Source: Bdellovibrionales bacterium (GTDB lineage Bacteria; Bdellovibrionota; Bdellovibrionia; Bdellovibrionales; UBA1609). Taken from it: 64,000 nt of DNA. This document shows positions 38,098-47,134 of the stretch, in pieces (position 1 is the stretch's first letter; each line of letters opens with the position of its first letter). The stretch is from the NCBI GenBank assembly GCA_019637855.1, contig JAHBUX010000007.1, positions 103,211 to 167,210 on the forward strand, read 5' to 3'. The notes under the pieces are model-generated. The model did no database searches, was not told the DNA's origin, and worked only from the letters and a program-made list of their open reading frames with translations. The translations under genes were made by a program, and so were the position numbers.

Positions 38098-38116
38098 GGG
38101 GAGGCAAAACCTCCCC
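38098..38116 (+). promoter_or_regulatory. Hairpin in the putA leader
   Basis: GGGGAGG / CCTCCCC stem of 7 bp with a 5-nt loop (CAAAA), 52 nt before the putA ATG. The 5' arm could mask or mimic a ribosome site. It could also be a terminator or attenuator, with CTTTTG about 18 nt downstream. Confidence 0.4.
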
Positions 38117-38168
38117 ACCTCTCGCCTTTTGTGCCATAGTGCCGGCTTCCAGATTTTAGGGGAGATTC

Positions 38169-41120
38169 ATGAAGCCAAACGACTTAGAGCTGTCGGTCCG
38201 TCAGACCGGCGAACGCATTTTCAAATCACTCGACGAAGACTCATCCTCGCTGTTCAGCAAAGACACCTGGTATCGCAAGATCATGGATTGGTCGATGAAG
38301 AACGAGCACTTCAAAGTGCAGATGTTCCGCTTCGTGGATGTGCTTCCGTATCTACAAAGCAGTTCGGAAGTGGCCAAGCACTTGAAAGAGTACTTTGCCG
38401 AAAGCGGCGACGATCTGCCGTCCGTATTCAATTTTGGTTTGGGTCTAGGCTCTTTGGCTCCCGGCATTCTTGCAGGTGCAGTGAAGAAGAACGTCACCTC
38501 CATGGCCAAGATGTTTATCACCGGCGAAAGCCCGCAGGACGCCCTGCCCGCTTTGAAGAAGGCGCGCAAACAAAAGATCACCTTCACCGCCGATCTGCTG
38601 GGCGAAGCCACTTTGTCTGAGAAGGAAGCGCAAGAGTACTTGTCGCGCTATCTGGAGTTGATCGAGTGGCTGGCGAAAGACGCGAAGACTTGGGAGAACA
38701 TCCCACAGATCGATGAGGACGAGAGCGGCCCTATTCCTAAGGTGAATGTTTCTGTCAAAGTGACCGCGCTGTATTCGCAGATCGATGAGGCGGCTTGGGA
38801 GCCTTCTTTAGAGATCGCTAAAGATCGCTTGCGTCAGGTGTTCCGTACCGCCATGGCCAACGGCGTGTTTATCAATTTGGATATGGAACAATATGCGCAT
38901 AAGGATTTCCTGCTGCGCGTGTTTGAAGACTTGATCCTTGAGCCCGAGTTCAAAGATTACCGCCACTGGGGCATTGTGATTCAGGCCTACTTGCGCGATT
39001 CAGCGGCCGACGTCGATCGTATGGTGGCTTTGGCAAAACGCCGGGGCGTGCCGTTTACCATTCGCTTGGTCAAAGGTGCCTACTGGGACTTCGAGACTGT
39101 TTTGGCGCGGCAAAAGGGCTGGCGCATTCCGGTTTACCTGAACAAGAAAGAGTCCGACGCTTGCTTTGAGATTTGCGCCAAGAAACTGATCGACGGTTAT
39201 CCGCATATTCGCTTAGCGTTGGGTTCACACAACGTGCGCTCGATTTCGGCGGCGATCGCTTATGCGCGGGCTCGCGGTTTGGACCCACGGGCGGTCGAGT
39301 TGCAGATGCTGTTCGGAATGGCCGACAATATCAAACGCACTTTGGTGCGCGAGGGTTACCGCGTGCGCGAGTACGCCACCATCGGCGAGTTGATCCCCGG
39401 TATGGCCTACTTGGTGCGCCGCTTGCTTGAGAACACGTCAAATGAGTCCTTCCTACGTTCGAAGTTCGCCGACAATGTGTCGACTGAGGTCTTGCTGAAA
39501 GATCCGCAAGAGGATCTATTGGCCAGCGACGGCACTCCGATTCGTACAGCAAACCAGTTTTATAACGAGCCGCCTTGCGACTACGCCATTACGGAGCAAC
39601 GCCTGTTGATGAAGAAGTCTTTGGCCGATTGGACGGCGCGCTTTGGCCGCACCTACCCGTTGGTGATCGATGGGCGCGAGGTGAAAACCGCGCGCACTCT
39701 GACGCGATTGAATCCTTCACACTCCTCGCAGGTGGTGGGTCAAGTGTGCGTCGCTGGAGTGCCTGAGGCCGACGCCGCTTTGCAAGCCGCACGGGCAGCC
39801 TTACCGAGCTGGGCGAAGACCTCGCCATCGGTGCGGGCCGATCTGCTGGATAAGCTGGCCGATCGCATGACCGCTGAGAAATTTAGTTTGGCGGCTTTGC
39901 AGGTGCATGAGGTCGGTAAAGAGTGGCGTGAGGCTGATGGCGACGTGGCCGAAGCCATCGACTTCTGCCGTTACTACGCTTTGGAAATGCGCCGTTTGGC
40001 TCAACCGCGCAAAATGGGCCGGGTGCCTGGCGAGCTGAGCTTGTACACCTATCAACCGCGGGGAGTCTCTTTGGTGATTGCGCCGTGGAACTTCCCTCTA
40101 GCCATCTTGACCGGCATGGTGACGGCGGCGGCGGTGACCGGCAATACGGTGATTATGAAACCGGCCGAGCAGAGTTCCATCATCGCTTTTGAATTGATGC
40201 GCATGATGACAGAGGTCGGCTTCCCGAAGGGCGTGATCAACTACCTGCCCGGTTACGGCGAAGAGATCGGCGAGTATCTGGTGAACCACAAAGACGTGTC
40301 GTTGATTGCCTTCACCGGTTCGCGCGATGTGGGCCTGCATATTTTGAAACAAGCCGCCGTTGTGCATCCAGGCCAAACTCATATCAAGCGCGTGATTGCA
40401 GAGCTTGGCGGAAAAAATGCGATCATCGTAGATTCGGATGCGGATCTGGATGAAGCGGTACAGGGTGTGTTGTACTCGGCCTTCGGTTTCCAAGGGCAAA
40501 AGTGTTCGGCTTGTAGCCGCGCCGTTGTTCTGGAACCATTGTATGAACGCTTTTTGGAGCGTTTGCTAGAGGCGGCGAAGAGTTTCCATGTGGGCGCGGC
40601 CGAAGACCCGCGTTCGTACATGGGGCCAGTGGTGGACGAAGAGGCTTACCAGCGCATTATGTCCACGATTGAGAGCGCAAAGAGCTCGTCGGCCTTGGCT
40701 TTCCAGGGACATGCTCCGACGGATGGATACTATGTGCCGCCGACCATCTTCCGTGATGTAGATCCTGCGAGTGCATTGGCGCAGAAAGAAATATTCGGCC
40801 CGGTTCTAGCCGTGATCAAAGCGCGTGATATGGACGACGCTTTGAAAATTGCGAATGGAACTGAGTACGCGTTGACCGGAAGCTTGTATTCGCGCAGTCC
40901 CGCCACGATCGAGCGCGTGAAACGTGATTTCGAAGTCGGCAACCTGTATGTAAACCGTGGCAGCACGGGGGCCTTGGTGGAGCGCCACCCCTTCGGCGGC
41001 TTTAAAATGAGCGGCATCGGCAGCAAAGCCGGCGGGCCGGATTACTTGCTGCAGTTTATGGAACCACGGGTGGTGACGGAGAACACCATGAGACGGGGAT
41101 TTGTTCCGAGTGAAGAATGA
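38169..41120 (+). CDS. putA: Bifunctional proline dehydrogenase / P5C dehydrogenase PutA
   Basis: 983 residues; GGGGAG precedes the ATG. The N-terminal half is the FAD-dependent PRODH barrel (KVNVSVKVTALYSQ, NLDMEQYAHKDF, IVIQAYLRDSAADV, TIRLVKGAYWD, ALGSHNVRSI, ELQMLFGMADNIK). The C-terminal half is the NAD-dependent aldehyde dehydrogenase with general base Glu745 (IAELGGKNA) and nucleophile Cys779 (GQKCSACSR). It oxidises proline to glutamate, channelling the intermediate between the two sites. The length matches short type A PutA: no ribbon-helix-helix DNA-binding domain and no extra C-terminal domain, so it is not its own repressor. Amino-acid oxidation suits a protein-degrading predator. 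Confidence 0.96.
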   Translation: MKPNDLELSVRQTGERIFKSLDEDSSSLFSKDTWYRKIMDWSMKNEHFKVQMFRFVDVLPYLQSSSEVAKHLKEYFAESGDDLPSVFNFGLGLGSLAPGILAGAVKKNVTSMAKMFITGESPQDALPALKKARKQKITFTADLLGEATLSEKEAQEYLSRYLELIEWLAKDAKTWENIPQIDEDESGPIPKVNVSVKVTALYSQIDEAAWEPSLEIAKDRLRQVFRTAMANGVFINLDMEQYAHKDFLLRVFEDLILEPEFKDYRHWGIVIQAYLRDSAADVDRMVALAKRRGVPFTIRLVKGAYWDFETVLARQKGWRIPVYLNKKESDACFEICAKKLIDGYPHIRLALGSHNVRSISAAIAYARARGLDPRAVELQMLFGMADNIKRTLVREGYRVREYATIGELIPGMAYLVRRLLENTSNESFLRSKFADNVSTEVLLKDPQEDLLASDGTPIRTANQFYNEPPCDYAITEQRLLMKKSLADWTARFGRTYPLVIDGREVKTARTLTRLNPSHSSQVVGQVCVAGVPEADAALQAARAALPSWAKTSPSVRADLLDKLADRMTAEKFSLAALQVHEVGKEWREADGDVAEAIDFCRYYALEMRRLAQPRKMGRVPGELSLYTYQPRGVSLVIAPWNFPLAILTGMVTAAAVTGNTVIMKPAEQSSIIAFELMRMMTEVGFPKGVINYLPGYGEEIGEYLVNHKDVSLIAFTGSRDVGLHILKQAAVVHPGQTHIKRVIAELGGKNAIIVDSDADLDEAVQGVLYSAFGFQGQKCSACSRAVVLEPLYERFLERLLEAAKSFHVGAAEDPRSYMGPVVDEEAYQRIMSTIESAKSSSALAFQGHAPTDGYYVPPTIFRDVDPASALAQKEIFGPVLAVIKARDMDDALKIANGTEYALTGSLYSRSPATIERVKRDFEVGNLYVNRGSTGALVERHPFGGFKMSGIGSKAGGPDYLLQFMEPRVVTENTMRRGFVPSEE

Positions 41121-41139
41121 AGCCCGCACGGAGGGCTTC
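41119..41139 (+). terminator. Hairpin at the putA stop
   Basis: GAAGCCC / GGGCTTC stem (7 bp) with a 7-nt loop, starting inside the TGA stop. No clear T-run; map converges 42 nt later. Confidence 0.45.
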
Positions 41140-41181
41140 AGGTCGATGGGACTTTATGGGTGATTGATTCTGTACCGTCCT

Positions 41182-41931
41182 CTACGCCGGCAAAGTCATG
41201 ATCAGCGGCTTGCCCTTAGTGATCACCAGCGTATGTTCGTACTGAGCGGTAAAGACACCGGGATTTGTGATCAATGTCCAGCCGTCACCGTTTTCAAAGA
41301 CTTCGCGAGCCCCAGAGGAAATGAATGGCTCGATCGTGATGACTTGATTCTCTTGCAATATCCGTTTGTCACTCTTGTCGTAATAACCAGCGATAAAACC
41401 GGGCTCTTCATGAAGAGCCCGACCAACACCATGGCTGCCGAGATTTTCAATCACGGTGAATCCGTTTCTCACCGCTTCAGCCTCAATCGCGTAGCCAATC
41501 CGATTCAATCTAACCCCAGCACGCGCCTCTAACATCGCACTCTCAAGAGCCTTTCTAGCTACGGCGCAAATCCGCAAGTGAAGCTTGGACTCAGGAGGAA
41601 TGATTGCGGACCCACCCGTATCTGCGAAATAACCGTCCAACTCAGCCGAAACATCGATGTTGACCAGGTCTCCCGCCTTCAGGACTTTGGCGCCCGGAAT
41701 ACCATGGGCGGCTTCCTCATTGACGCTAATGCATGTATGGCCAGGGAAATTATACGTAAGCTTCGGAGCCGACCTTGCTCCGTGTGCCGACAAAAACTGC
41801 CCACCGAGCGCATCAAGCTCGCTGGTTGTGATGCCAGGTTCAAGTTTCGATTGCATGTACTGAAGACAACGGGCGATGACTCGACCGACTTTGCGCAACC
41901 CTGCTAAGTCTTTTTCTGAATTGATCGACAT
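41182..41931 (-). CDS. map: Methionine aminopeptidase, type I
   Basis: 249 residues, normal for a type Ia enzyme. The M24 metal ligands are in order: Asp in LVNIDVSAELDGYFADTGG (two Asp), His in NLGSHGVGRALHEEP, Glu in VITIEPF and Glu in AQYEHT; the substrate His is in SVNEEAAHGIPG. It removes the initiator Met from new proteins and is normally essential. Start: the ATG has no Shine-Dalgarno sequence but a TAGACT box 6 nt upstream, so the mRNA may be leaderless. It is 9 nt after the stop of the propeller gene on the same strand but probably has its own promoter. Confidence 0.95.
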   Translation of the reverse strand: MSINSEKDLAGLRKVGRVIARCLQYMQSKLEPGITTSELDALGGQFLSAHGARSAPKLTYNFPGHTCISVNEEAAHGIPGAKVLKAGDLVNIDVSAELDGYFADTGGSAIIPPESKLHLRICAVARKALESAMLEARAGVRLNRIGYAIEAEAVRNGFTVIENLGSHGVGRALHEEPGFIAGYYDKSDKRILQENQVITIEPFISSGAREVFENGDGWTLITNPGVFTAQYEHTLVITKGKPLIMTLPA

Positions 41932-41937
41932 GAAGTG

Positions 41938-41966
41938 AGTCTACTTGAATTGAACGGCGCCGTCAT
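41938..41966 (-). promoter_or_regulatory. Promoter for a probable leaderless map transcript
   Basis: On the minus strand ATGACG (41961-41966), 17-bp spacer, TAGACT (41938-41943), then 6 nt to the map ATG. It lies within the 3' end of the upstream gene. Each box has four of six consensus bases. Confidence 0.45.
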
Positions 41967-43065
41967 TCATGGAATGGTTGTGGTCTGGCGTAGCCCACAA
42001 GCTGAGCTTACCATCATTTTCAGCGACAAAGATTTCGCCCTGAGAATTGAATGTCGCATCCAGCACACCCGACCACGATGAAACAATGATCCCTCCCCTC
42101 GCCAAATCAGCTCCGTCAAATATACGGACTGAATTCGTGCATTGGATCAAGAGCAATCTGCCGTCAGAAGAAACTTCAATGCCCTTAACAAGTTCCGGCA
42201 ATGTGAAGGACTGGCCATTTCCCGTCTCTGGATCAAATGCAATCACCTGATCCGTCTCCCCGTTGTTCAAAACAAGAACTATACGGCCGGCGGCCGATAG
42301 GTAAGACATCTGGTGCCTTGCCCCAGTGGAATGCTCAGAAGCAATCAAGGGCAGCCGCGTACTCTGTCCTGAGACAGGATCGATTTTCTGCAGAGAGATT
42401 TTTTGCGCCTCGAAGATCGCAACCAACGCCTTTCCATCAGGGAGCCAAACCATATCGAGAAATGCAGGAGAGTTCGGTCTGAAACTCCCGATCTCTTTGC
42501 CAGAATCCGAATCTATAAAATGAATGGATGTCAGCTTGGAAACAGCGACAGTTCCGCCAGACGGCGATATGGAAAATTTGAAGCCTTTTGAAAATAGACT
42601 CGCCACCGGCTTGCTATCCACCTCTAAAGCTTTAGCGCCCTCAAGCTTCAATGCCGGCGAGCGGGCAATTAAAACTGGATCGGGACCGGCTCCCGATAAA
42701 ACCACAACCTTTTCAACCCCGCCGCGCACCAGCTCTCGATATTGTTTATCTCCGACACTCCAAAGGCCTCCGGAGTCCGCCGTCTCTCGACGATAACCTT
42801 CGTAATCTTGAATGGAAAGACTATCAGTGCTGACATAAACGCCGCCGAGGATTGATCCGATACCGAGCCACCCCTCACGATGCCGGATATGCCCTAACGA
42901 TCTCTCCCGCTCAGGTAGCGCCGTTTTTACGAACAATGAAGTACGGATCGAACTGGTGAGCAGACCTTCACAGTTGGACACTTCCACGATTGCCGCATGC
43001 GTTGTGAAAGCAGAGCCTAGTGCCAAACAGACGATGGTTCTGAAAATATTTTTCGTCAATTCCAC
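41941..43065 (-). CDS. Exported WD40/beta-propeller-like protein
   Basis: 374 residues with a signal peptide (MELTKNIFRTIVCLALGSAFTTHA). The mature region is made of propeller-like blades: FKFSISPSGGTVAVSKLTS, FLDMVWLPDGKALVAIFEA, HQMSYLSAAGRIVLVLNNG, GIEVSSDGRLLLIQCTNS, LDATFNSQGEIFVAENDGKLSLW. The spacing suggests six or seven blades. The first 130 residues carry two Cys at most and a GxGSILGGVYVS segment. Such proteins usually act as binding platforms in the periplasm; no catalytic motif was seen. It is upstream of map on the same strand. Confidence 0.7.
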   Translation of the reverse strand: MELTKNIFRTIVCLALGSAFTTHAAIVEVSNCEGLLTSSIRTSLFVKTALPERERSLGHIRHREGWLGIGSILGGVYVSTDSLSIQDYEGYRRETADSGGLWSVGDKQYRELVRGGVEKVVVLSGAGPDPVLIARSPALKLEGAKALEVDSKPVASLFSKGFKFSISPSGGTVAVSKLTSIHFIDSDSGKEIGSFRPNSPAFLDMVWLPDGKALVAIFEAQKISLQKIDPVSGQSTRLPLIASEHSTGARHQMSYLSAAGRIVLVLNNGETDQVIAFDPETGNGQSFTLPELVKGIEVSSDGRLLLIQCTNSVRIFDGADLARGGIIVSSWSGVLDATFNSQGEIFVAENDGKLSLWATPDHNHSMNDGAVQFK

Positions 43066-43211
43066 TAGAACCTCGAGACAAGGTCTCTCTTGTCCCGAGC
43101 CGCAAGTTCTATGCCTGATCGTGCAATCGGATGCTAGGGAAAACTAACGTCAAGTAACTTAAGCGAGCGGCAGAAAATCGCCACGCACACCGTCGCGCGA
43201 CGGGCGTGGAA

Positions 43212-44222
43212 CTAACCCCAAGCGATCGCAGTCCACGAAGCTGATGACGGCAGCGTGCGAGCGGTCCATGAGGTGCCGTTAGTGGATGTGGCGGCCGCCG
43301 TTCCACCGCTGGCAACCGCACAGTAAGTCGTGCCGTTCCACGCCACTCCCCTCCAGGAAGCCGCGCTCAGTGTACCTGAGGTCCACGATATTCCATCGGC
43401 CGAAACAGCGGGAACATAAGAACCAGACGTTTCAATCACACAAAAGTTGGTGCCATTCGAAGTCCCGATCAAGGGAGGCGCGTTGGGGAACAAAGCTACA
43501 GCGGTCCAGGTACTCCCATTGGTGGAGGTATAAGCCTCACAGCTGTCTGACACCACATAGAACTTGGTTCCATTCCTAAAAGCGCGAAACGAGCGCAGAT
43601 CCGTTGAAGGAGTTCCGGAGTGATCAGGCAAAGTAACCGCTGTCCATGAGGTGCCGTTGCTGGAGTACAAGACCCTACCGGTTCCACCAGCCGCACTGCC
43701 GTCGGCAGTCACGAAAACCGAACCATTCCACACCAAACTGTCCCACGTGCCCGAGTTAGGCAAAGTGACGTTGCTCCACGTCACTCCATCCGACGAAGTC
43801 AACGCCTTGTTACCCACCGAGGTCACACAGAAAATAGAACCATTCCAACAGATCGCCGACCAGGACGCCGATGTCGGCAATGTCTGCGCTGTCCAAGAGA
43901 GACCATCCGAAGAGGTCGCCGCCGTCGTGCCCGAACTCGCCACCGCGCAAAAGGTCGTCGTACTTCGCGCTAACAAACTCCAGGTGGCAGAAGAGGGAAG
44001 CGTGCCCGCCGTCCAAGTTACGCCAGTAGGAGAAGTCGCCGATTTATTCGATCCACTCGCGATCGTACAAAAAACCGGCACCGCCGCTGCCTTCTGATGA
44101 AAGGCAAACGGCTTTAGTTGCGCGAAAGCTTTTTTAGAATAAAAAACAGATGCGCCCCAAGTGGCTATTAACGCACTCGAAAGCTGATGAAGAAAATTCC
44201 GACGGCCGAATGACTTCTTCAC
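43212..44222 (-). CDS. Tat-exported BNR/sialidase-like beta-propeller protein
   Basis: 336 residues. The N terminus KKSFGRRNFLHQLSSALIATWGASVF has a twin-arginine motif (GRRNFLH) before the hydrophobic core, ending AFA, so it is probably exported folded by Tat. The rest is about seven repeats of roughly 40 residues with the pattern W-x-x-[VI]-x-[WF]-N-G-[ST]-x-[FY]-[CV], then S-[ST]-[DN]-G-x-[ST]-W-[TS], for example WNGSIFCVTSVGNKALTSSD followed by GVTWSNVTLP. These are BNR/Asp-box-like propeller blades. Catalytic sialidase residues are not evident, so a binding role is more likely. The odd Cys in most repeats is unusual. Confidence 0.75.
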   Translation of the reverse strand: MKKSFGRRNFLHQLSSALIATWGASVFYSKKAFAQLKPFAFHQKAAAVPVFCTIASGSNKSATSPTGVTWTAGTLPSSATWSLLARSTTTFCAVASSGTTAATSSDGLSWTAQTLPTSASWSAICWNGSIFCVTSVGNKALTSSDGVTWSNVTLPNSGTWDSLVWNGSVFVTADGSAAGGTGRVLYSSNGTSWTAVTLPDHSGTPSTDLRSFRAFRNGTKFYVVSDSCEAYTSTNGSTWTAVALFPNAPPLIGTSNGTNFCVIETSGSYVPAVSADGISWTSGTLSAASWRGVAWNGTTYCAVASGGTAAATSTNGTSWTARTLPSSASWTAIAWG

Positions 44223-44305
44223 GAAAGATACTCCAAAGTTGAGATTTCAAATGTTGAAGCATCTAGATAGTTATTGCGGAAGAAGGTGTCAATAAACGGT
44301 ACGTA

Positions 44306-46066
44306 TTAAAAACACCCCACGTATTTATAATATCCGTCCGCATGTTGCTGCGAAGAATCTAAACGCGGTGTCAATGCTGAGCGCGAAGCCAACCTTGATC
44401 CCGCCGGCACAAAATAAGGAGAGGTGTACGCGTCAGAAATCATCTCGCGCGGCCCCTGAACCAACGCGAACGAGTTCCAATCTGTACATAAGATCGCGTC
44501 TGCCGCCGCCAGAGACTGGCGCAGCGAGCTTTGCGGATTAGCCACATTGTAAAGCCGCGACCACAGTGAAGTCATATCCGAGGTGTCGCCCTGATTGTTC
44601 AAGATCCAATTGCGATCCGCATCGGCCTTCGGTTTGGTACGCAACATATCCCATTTGCGACCAAAACTCGTGTCCGTGCCCGTCACATCTTGCGGATCGA
44701 TAGACAACAAACGTTTAGCCACACCTTGCGCAAAGAGCGACTCTCCGCCACGACGAGTGATATAGACAACACTCTCGCAACCAGCGGCTTTTAACACCTT
44801 CACTGGATGCAAATCCGACCAGCCTCCGGCCGACACAAAGTTTTGCTTGCCGTGCGAAAACGCCCTTAGCGGGGACAAGCCCGGCTCAGCCGGCGATAGT
44901 CCCAAAATCTCGGCCCACGGCGCGCGGCCCAAGGCCAAGAAACGACGACTTTTCTCATCATCGCGCACCAAAGAGTTTTCGACCCGGCGCAAATCACCCT
45001 CATCACCCCAATAGCCAAAACGCAATTCTTGTGGAGTGCTGACTTTGAAACTCAAACCAAATTTGGGATTGAGCTCTTCTTGATAGCGTTCAAAAGCCGC
45101 CGCCGTCTCAATTACCGCGTTGCCCGTTAGCACGGCGGTAGTTGGAAAACTCGAAATGGACTGACCGACCAACTCAGCTGCGAAGTTCTTATGCGGACGT
45201 GAAAAATGCAAAGCGATCAGCTGATTGAGCAAATCATCGCAACCACGTGCGGCCAGTTCAGGCCACTGCTTGCCTTTAGAGATCGGAGCACACTTGTTAA
45301 GAAACTTCTGCCACGCCGTCTCGTCTTGAGCGCTGCTCTCGCGAGCCGAGTAGAACTCACCGATCTGGCCGAGCTGCTGCGCCAAAGCATCGAAGTCGAC
45401 AAAACCGGGGCGGAAAAACAAGTTCGCGTCCGTGGCTGCGTCAAACTCCCCCACGACACTGATCGACTGAACCAATTCGCTGACGTAAAAGCGCAGACGC
45501 TCGGTCTCAAGCTGCGCGGTCTGCACATCCGGTGCCGTCAACACGAGTTGCAAAGAGCGTTGAATCGCACCCAATGTATTTTTATTCAGCAGGCCGATCT
45601 CAAGCGCCGTCTGCAGGCTGGAGCGAATGATCGCCTCGTTCTCGCGAATCGACGCGGCTGATTGCAAGAGCTTCTGCACTTGTTCCAACGATTGCGCTTC
45701 CTGCACGGCCATCATCTGAGCGTAAAGGATCTTAAATTCCTTAAACTCTTTGGTCTGCATTAAAAAATTCGAAAAGCCCTCAAGACTCTTGATCAGAAGC
45801 GAGGCGCGCTCTTTGCGCTGCTCTTCGCCCGCAGCCCGCACATAGCGATTACTAGCAATGGCGTCGAGCAAAAACATCGTGATCGAAGCAGAGCTGCCTC
45901 CGGCCTGCACTTGCGGGAGCCCCAGACGCTCCACCACATTGCTGACCGCACCCCAATGGGCGGGGGCAAGCTCGCCGTTTCCGCGAATGGCCAAGCAGTA
46001 ATTATCGGCCAGAGCCGCGACAGAGAAAGTGAACGCCAGCACAACACTTGAAAGCCGAAGAATCAT
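44306..46066 (-). CDS. Exported patatin-like phospholipase
   Basis: 586 residues from the ATG at 46064-46066, with GAGGT 5 nt upstream; a TTG two codons earlier is less likely. A signal peptide (ILRLSSVVLAFTFSVAALA) is followed by a patatin-like start: CLAIRGNGELAPAHWG as the oxyanion strand, and GGSSAS with the candidate nucleophile Ser59 (GxSxS rather than GxSxG). The matching catalytic Asp is Asp418 in SAGGWSDLHPV, where the family has DGG. A 350-residue helical insert separates the two, longer than usual. Patatins hydrolyse phospholipid acyl esters; an exported one could act on envelope or prey lipids. The degenerate motifs leave activity uncertain. Confidence 0.7.
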   Translation of the reverse strand: MILRLSSVVLAFTFSVAALADNYCLAIRGNGELAPAHWGAVSNVVERLGLPQVQAGGSSASITMFLLDAIASNRYVRAAGEEQRKERASLLIKSLEGFSNFLMQTKEFKEFKILYAQMMAVQEAQSLEQVQKLLQSAASIRENEAIIRSSLQTALEIGLLNKNTLGAIQRSLQLVLTAPDVQTAQLETERLRFYVSELVQSISVVGEFDAATDANLFFRPGFVDFDALAQQLGQIGEFYSARESSAQDETAWQKFLNKCAPISKGKQWPELAARGCDDLLNQLIALHFSRPHKNFAAELVGQSISSFPTTAVLTGNAVIETAAAFERYQEELNPKFGLSFKVSTPQELRFGYWGDEGDLRRVENSLVRDDEKSRRFLALGRAPWAEILGLSPAEPGLSPLRAFSHGKQNFVSAGGWSDLHPVKVLKAAGCESVVYITRRGGESLFAQGVAKRLLSIDPQDVTGTDTSFGRKWDMLRTKPKADADRNWILNNQGDTSDMTSLWSRLYNVANPQSSLRQSLAAADAILCTDWNSFALVQGPREMISDAYTSPYFVPAGSRLASRSALTPRLDSSQQHADGYYKYVGCF

Positions 46067-46123
46067 AGTCAACCTCGTATGAACACTTCATAGCCGCTCA
46101 CGGCCATTGAGGCAATACGACTC

Positions 46124-47134
46124 TTAGGCGGACTTACGAGTCACGGGAGGAAGAAACGGGATTAAAACGCCCATAGGCACACCCGGCGGGACAGAATCTT
46201 TCATTTTCACCGGCCAAAAGCGACGGAGACCGAATAGGATGAGCCCAGCCAATGCACCTGCCACTTCTCCACCCAGATGGGCGGTGTGCGCCACACCCCC
46301 TAATTCGGGCGGAGTTGCAAAGTAACCGGCAAGATCATTGGCGGCCCAGAACATAAGGCCTACCCAGGCAGGCAAATAGATCAATCCCATATAGCCGCGA
46401 AAGGGAAGAAAGAACCAGTAGAAGTAACGCGCCGGCTTGGACCAATTCAAAACGCAGTACAGCGCCATGATTCCGCTGATCGACCCGCTCGCACCGACCA
46501 GTGGAGAATTAGCAACACCGGTCAAAGTGGCAAACACGCCCGCCGCAAAAACTCCGGTGAGCAAAAACACGACAAGCATCGCGAGGCCACCTATTTGCGC
46601 TTCCAGAGCCGCGCCAAAGATCATCAAGATCAACATATTGCCCAAGCAATGCAACCATCCGCTATGCACGAAAATGTAAGAAACCCAACGATCCAGACTG
46701 GTGTCGCGCGCGCTTAAACCAAGAGTGAAACTCGGATGGCGGTCCTCGATGTCTTCTAACGTCAGCAGGTTTTTCTTCCACAGGCGAAAGGCCACCTGAT
46801 CCCCGGCGCTCTCCATGGTGTCTGCGGCGCGAATAAAAGCGGGATCGCGGAAAGCCAACTCACCTAAGTCTTTGCTGTCGGCCTCACCGCCCAAAACCTG
46901 ACGACTGAGTTCGAGCAACATTTCGGAATAGTCGTTTTTACTTTTTTCCGCCAAAAACTCGGCGTACAGACGACCTTGCGTGCGCACAAAATAGGTGTTG
47001 CGCATCAGATCTTCCAAACCGCGGGGCGAGTTGTGCGTCGCATAGACGGTCATGGTGACGTTTAAAAAAATCAGAATCCAAGTCACGGGCGCTTTACGAA
47101 AGCTCATTAGACCGCTCAGGATCGGGAAAATCAC
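46124..47134 (-). CDS. Rhomboid-family intramembrane serine protease
   Basis: 336 residues from a GTG overlapping the upstream stop (GTGA). Catalytic residues are Ser216 (PLVGASGSISG) and His286 (AHTAHLGGEVAG); the preceding SGWLHCLGNM is the family's H-x-x-x-N region. One transmembrane segment precedes a roughly 120-residue cytoplasmic or periplasmic insert (31-150), then six segments follow, giving the 6+1 type of layout. Rhomboids cut membrane proteins within the bilayer. The 4-nt overlap with the RDD protein suggests joint expression; the RDD/TPR protein may present or regulate a substrate, which is inference. Confidence 0.92.
   Translation of the reverse strand: MIFPILSGLMSFRKAPVTWILIFLNVTMTVYATHNSPRGLEDLMRNTYFVRTQGRLYAEFLAEKSKNDYSEMLLELSRQVLGGEADSKDLGELAFRDPAFIRAADTMESAGDQVAFRLWKKNLLTLEDIEDRHPSFTLGLSARDTSLDRWVSYIFVHSGWLHCLGNMLILMIFGAALEAQIGGLAMLVVFLLTGVFAAGVFATLTGVANSPLVGASGSISGIMALYCVLNWSKPARYFYWFFLPFRGYMGLIYLPAWVGLMFWAANDLAGYFATPPELGGVAHTAHLGGEVAGALAGLILFGLRRFWPVKMKDSVPPGVPMGVLIPFLPPVTRKSA

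Larger units (their letters stand above)
37554..38168. other. 615-base intergenic region upstream of putA
   Basis: No convincing gene. The left part is AT-rich. A short minus-strand frame at 37878-38078 is basic, lacks a ribosome site and is not accepted. It holds a promoter candidate (37849-37878) and a hairpin (38098-38116), so about 280 nt of it may be the putA leader. Confidence 0.5.
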
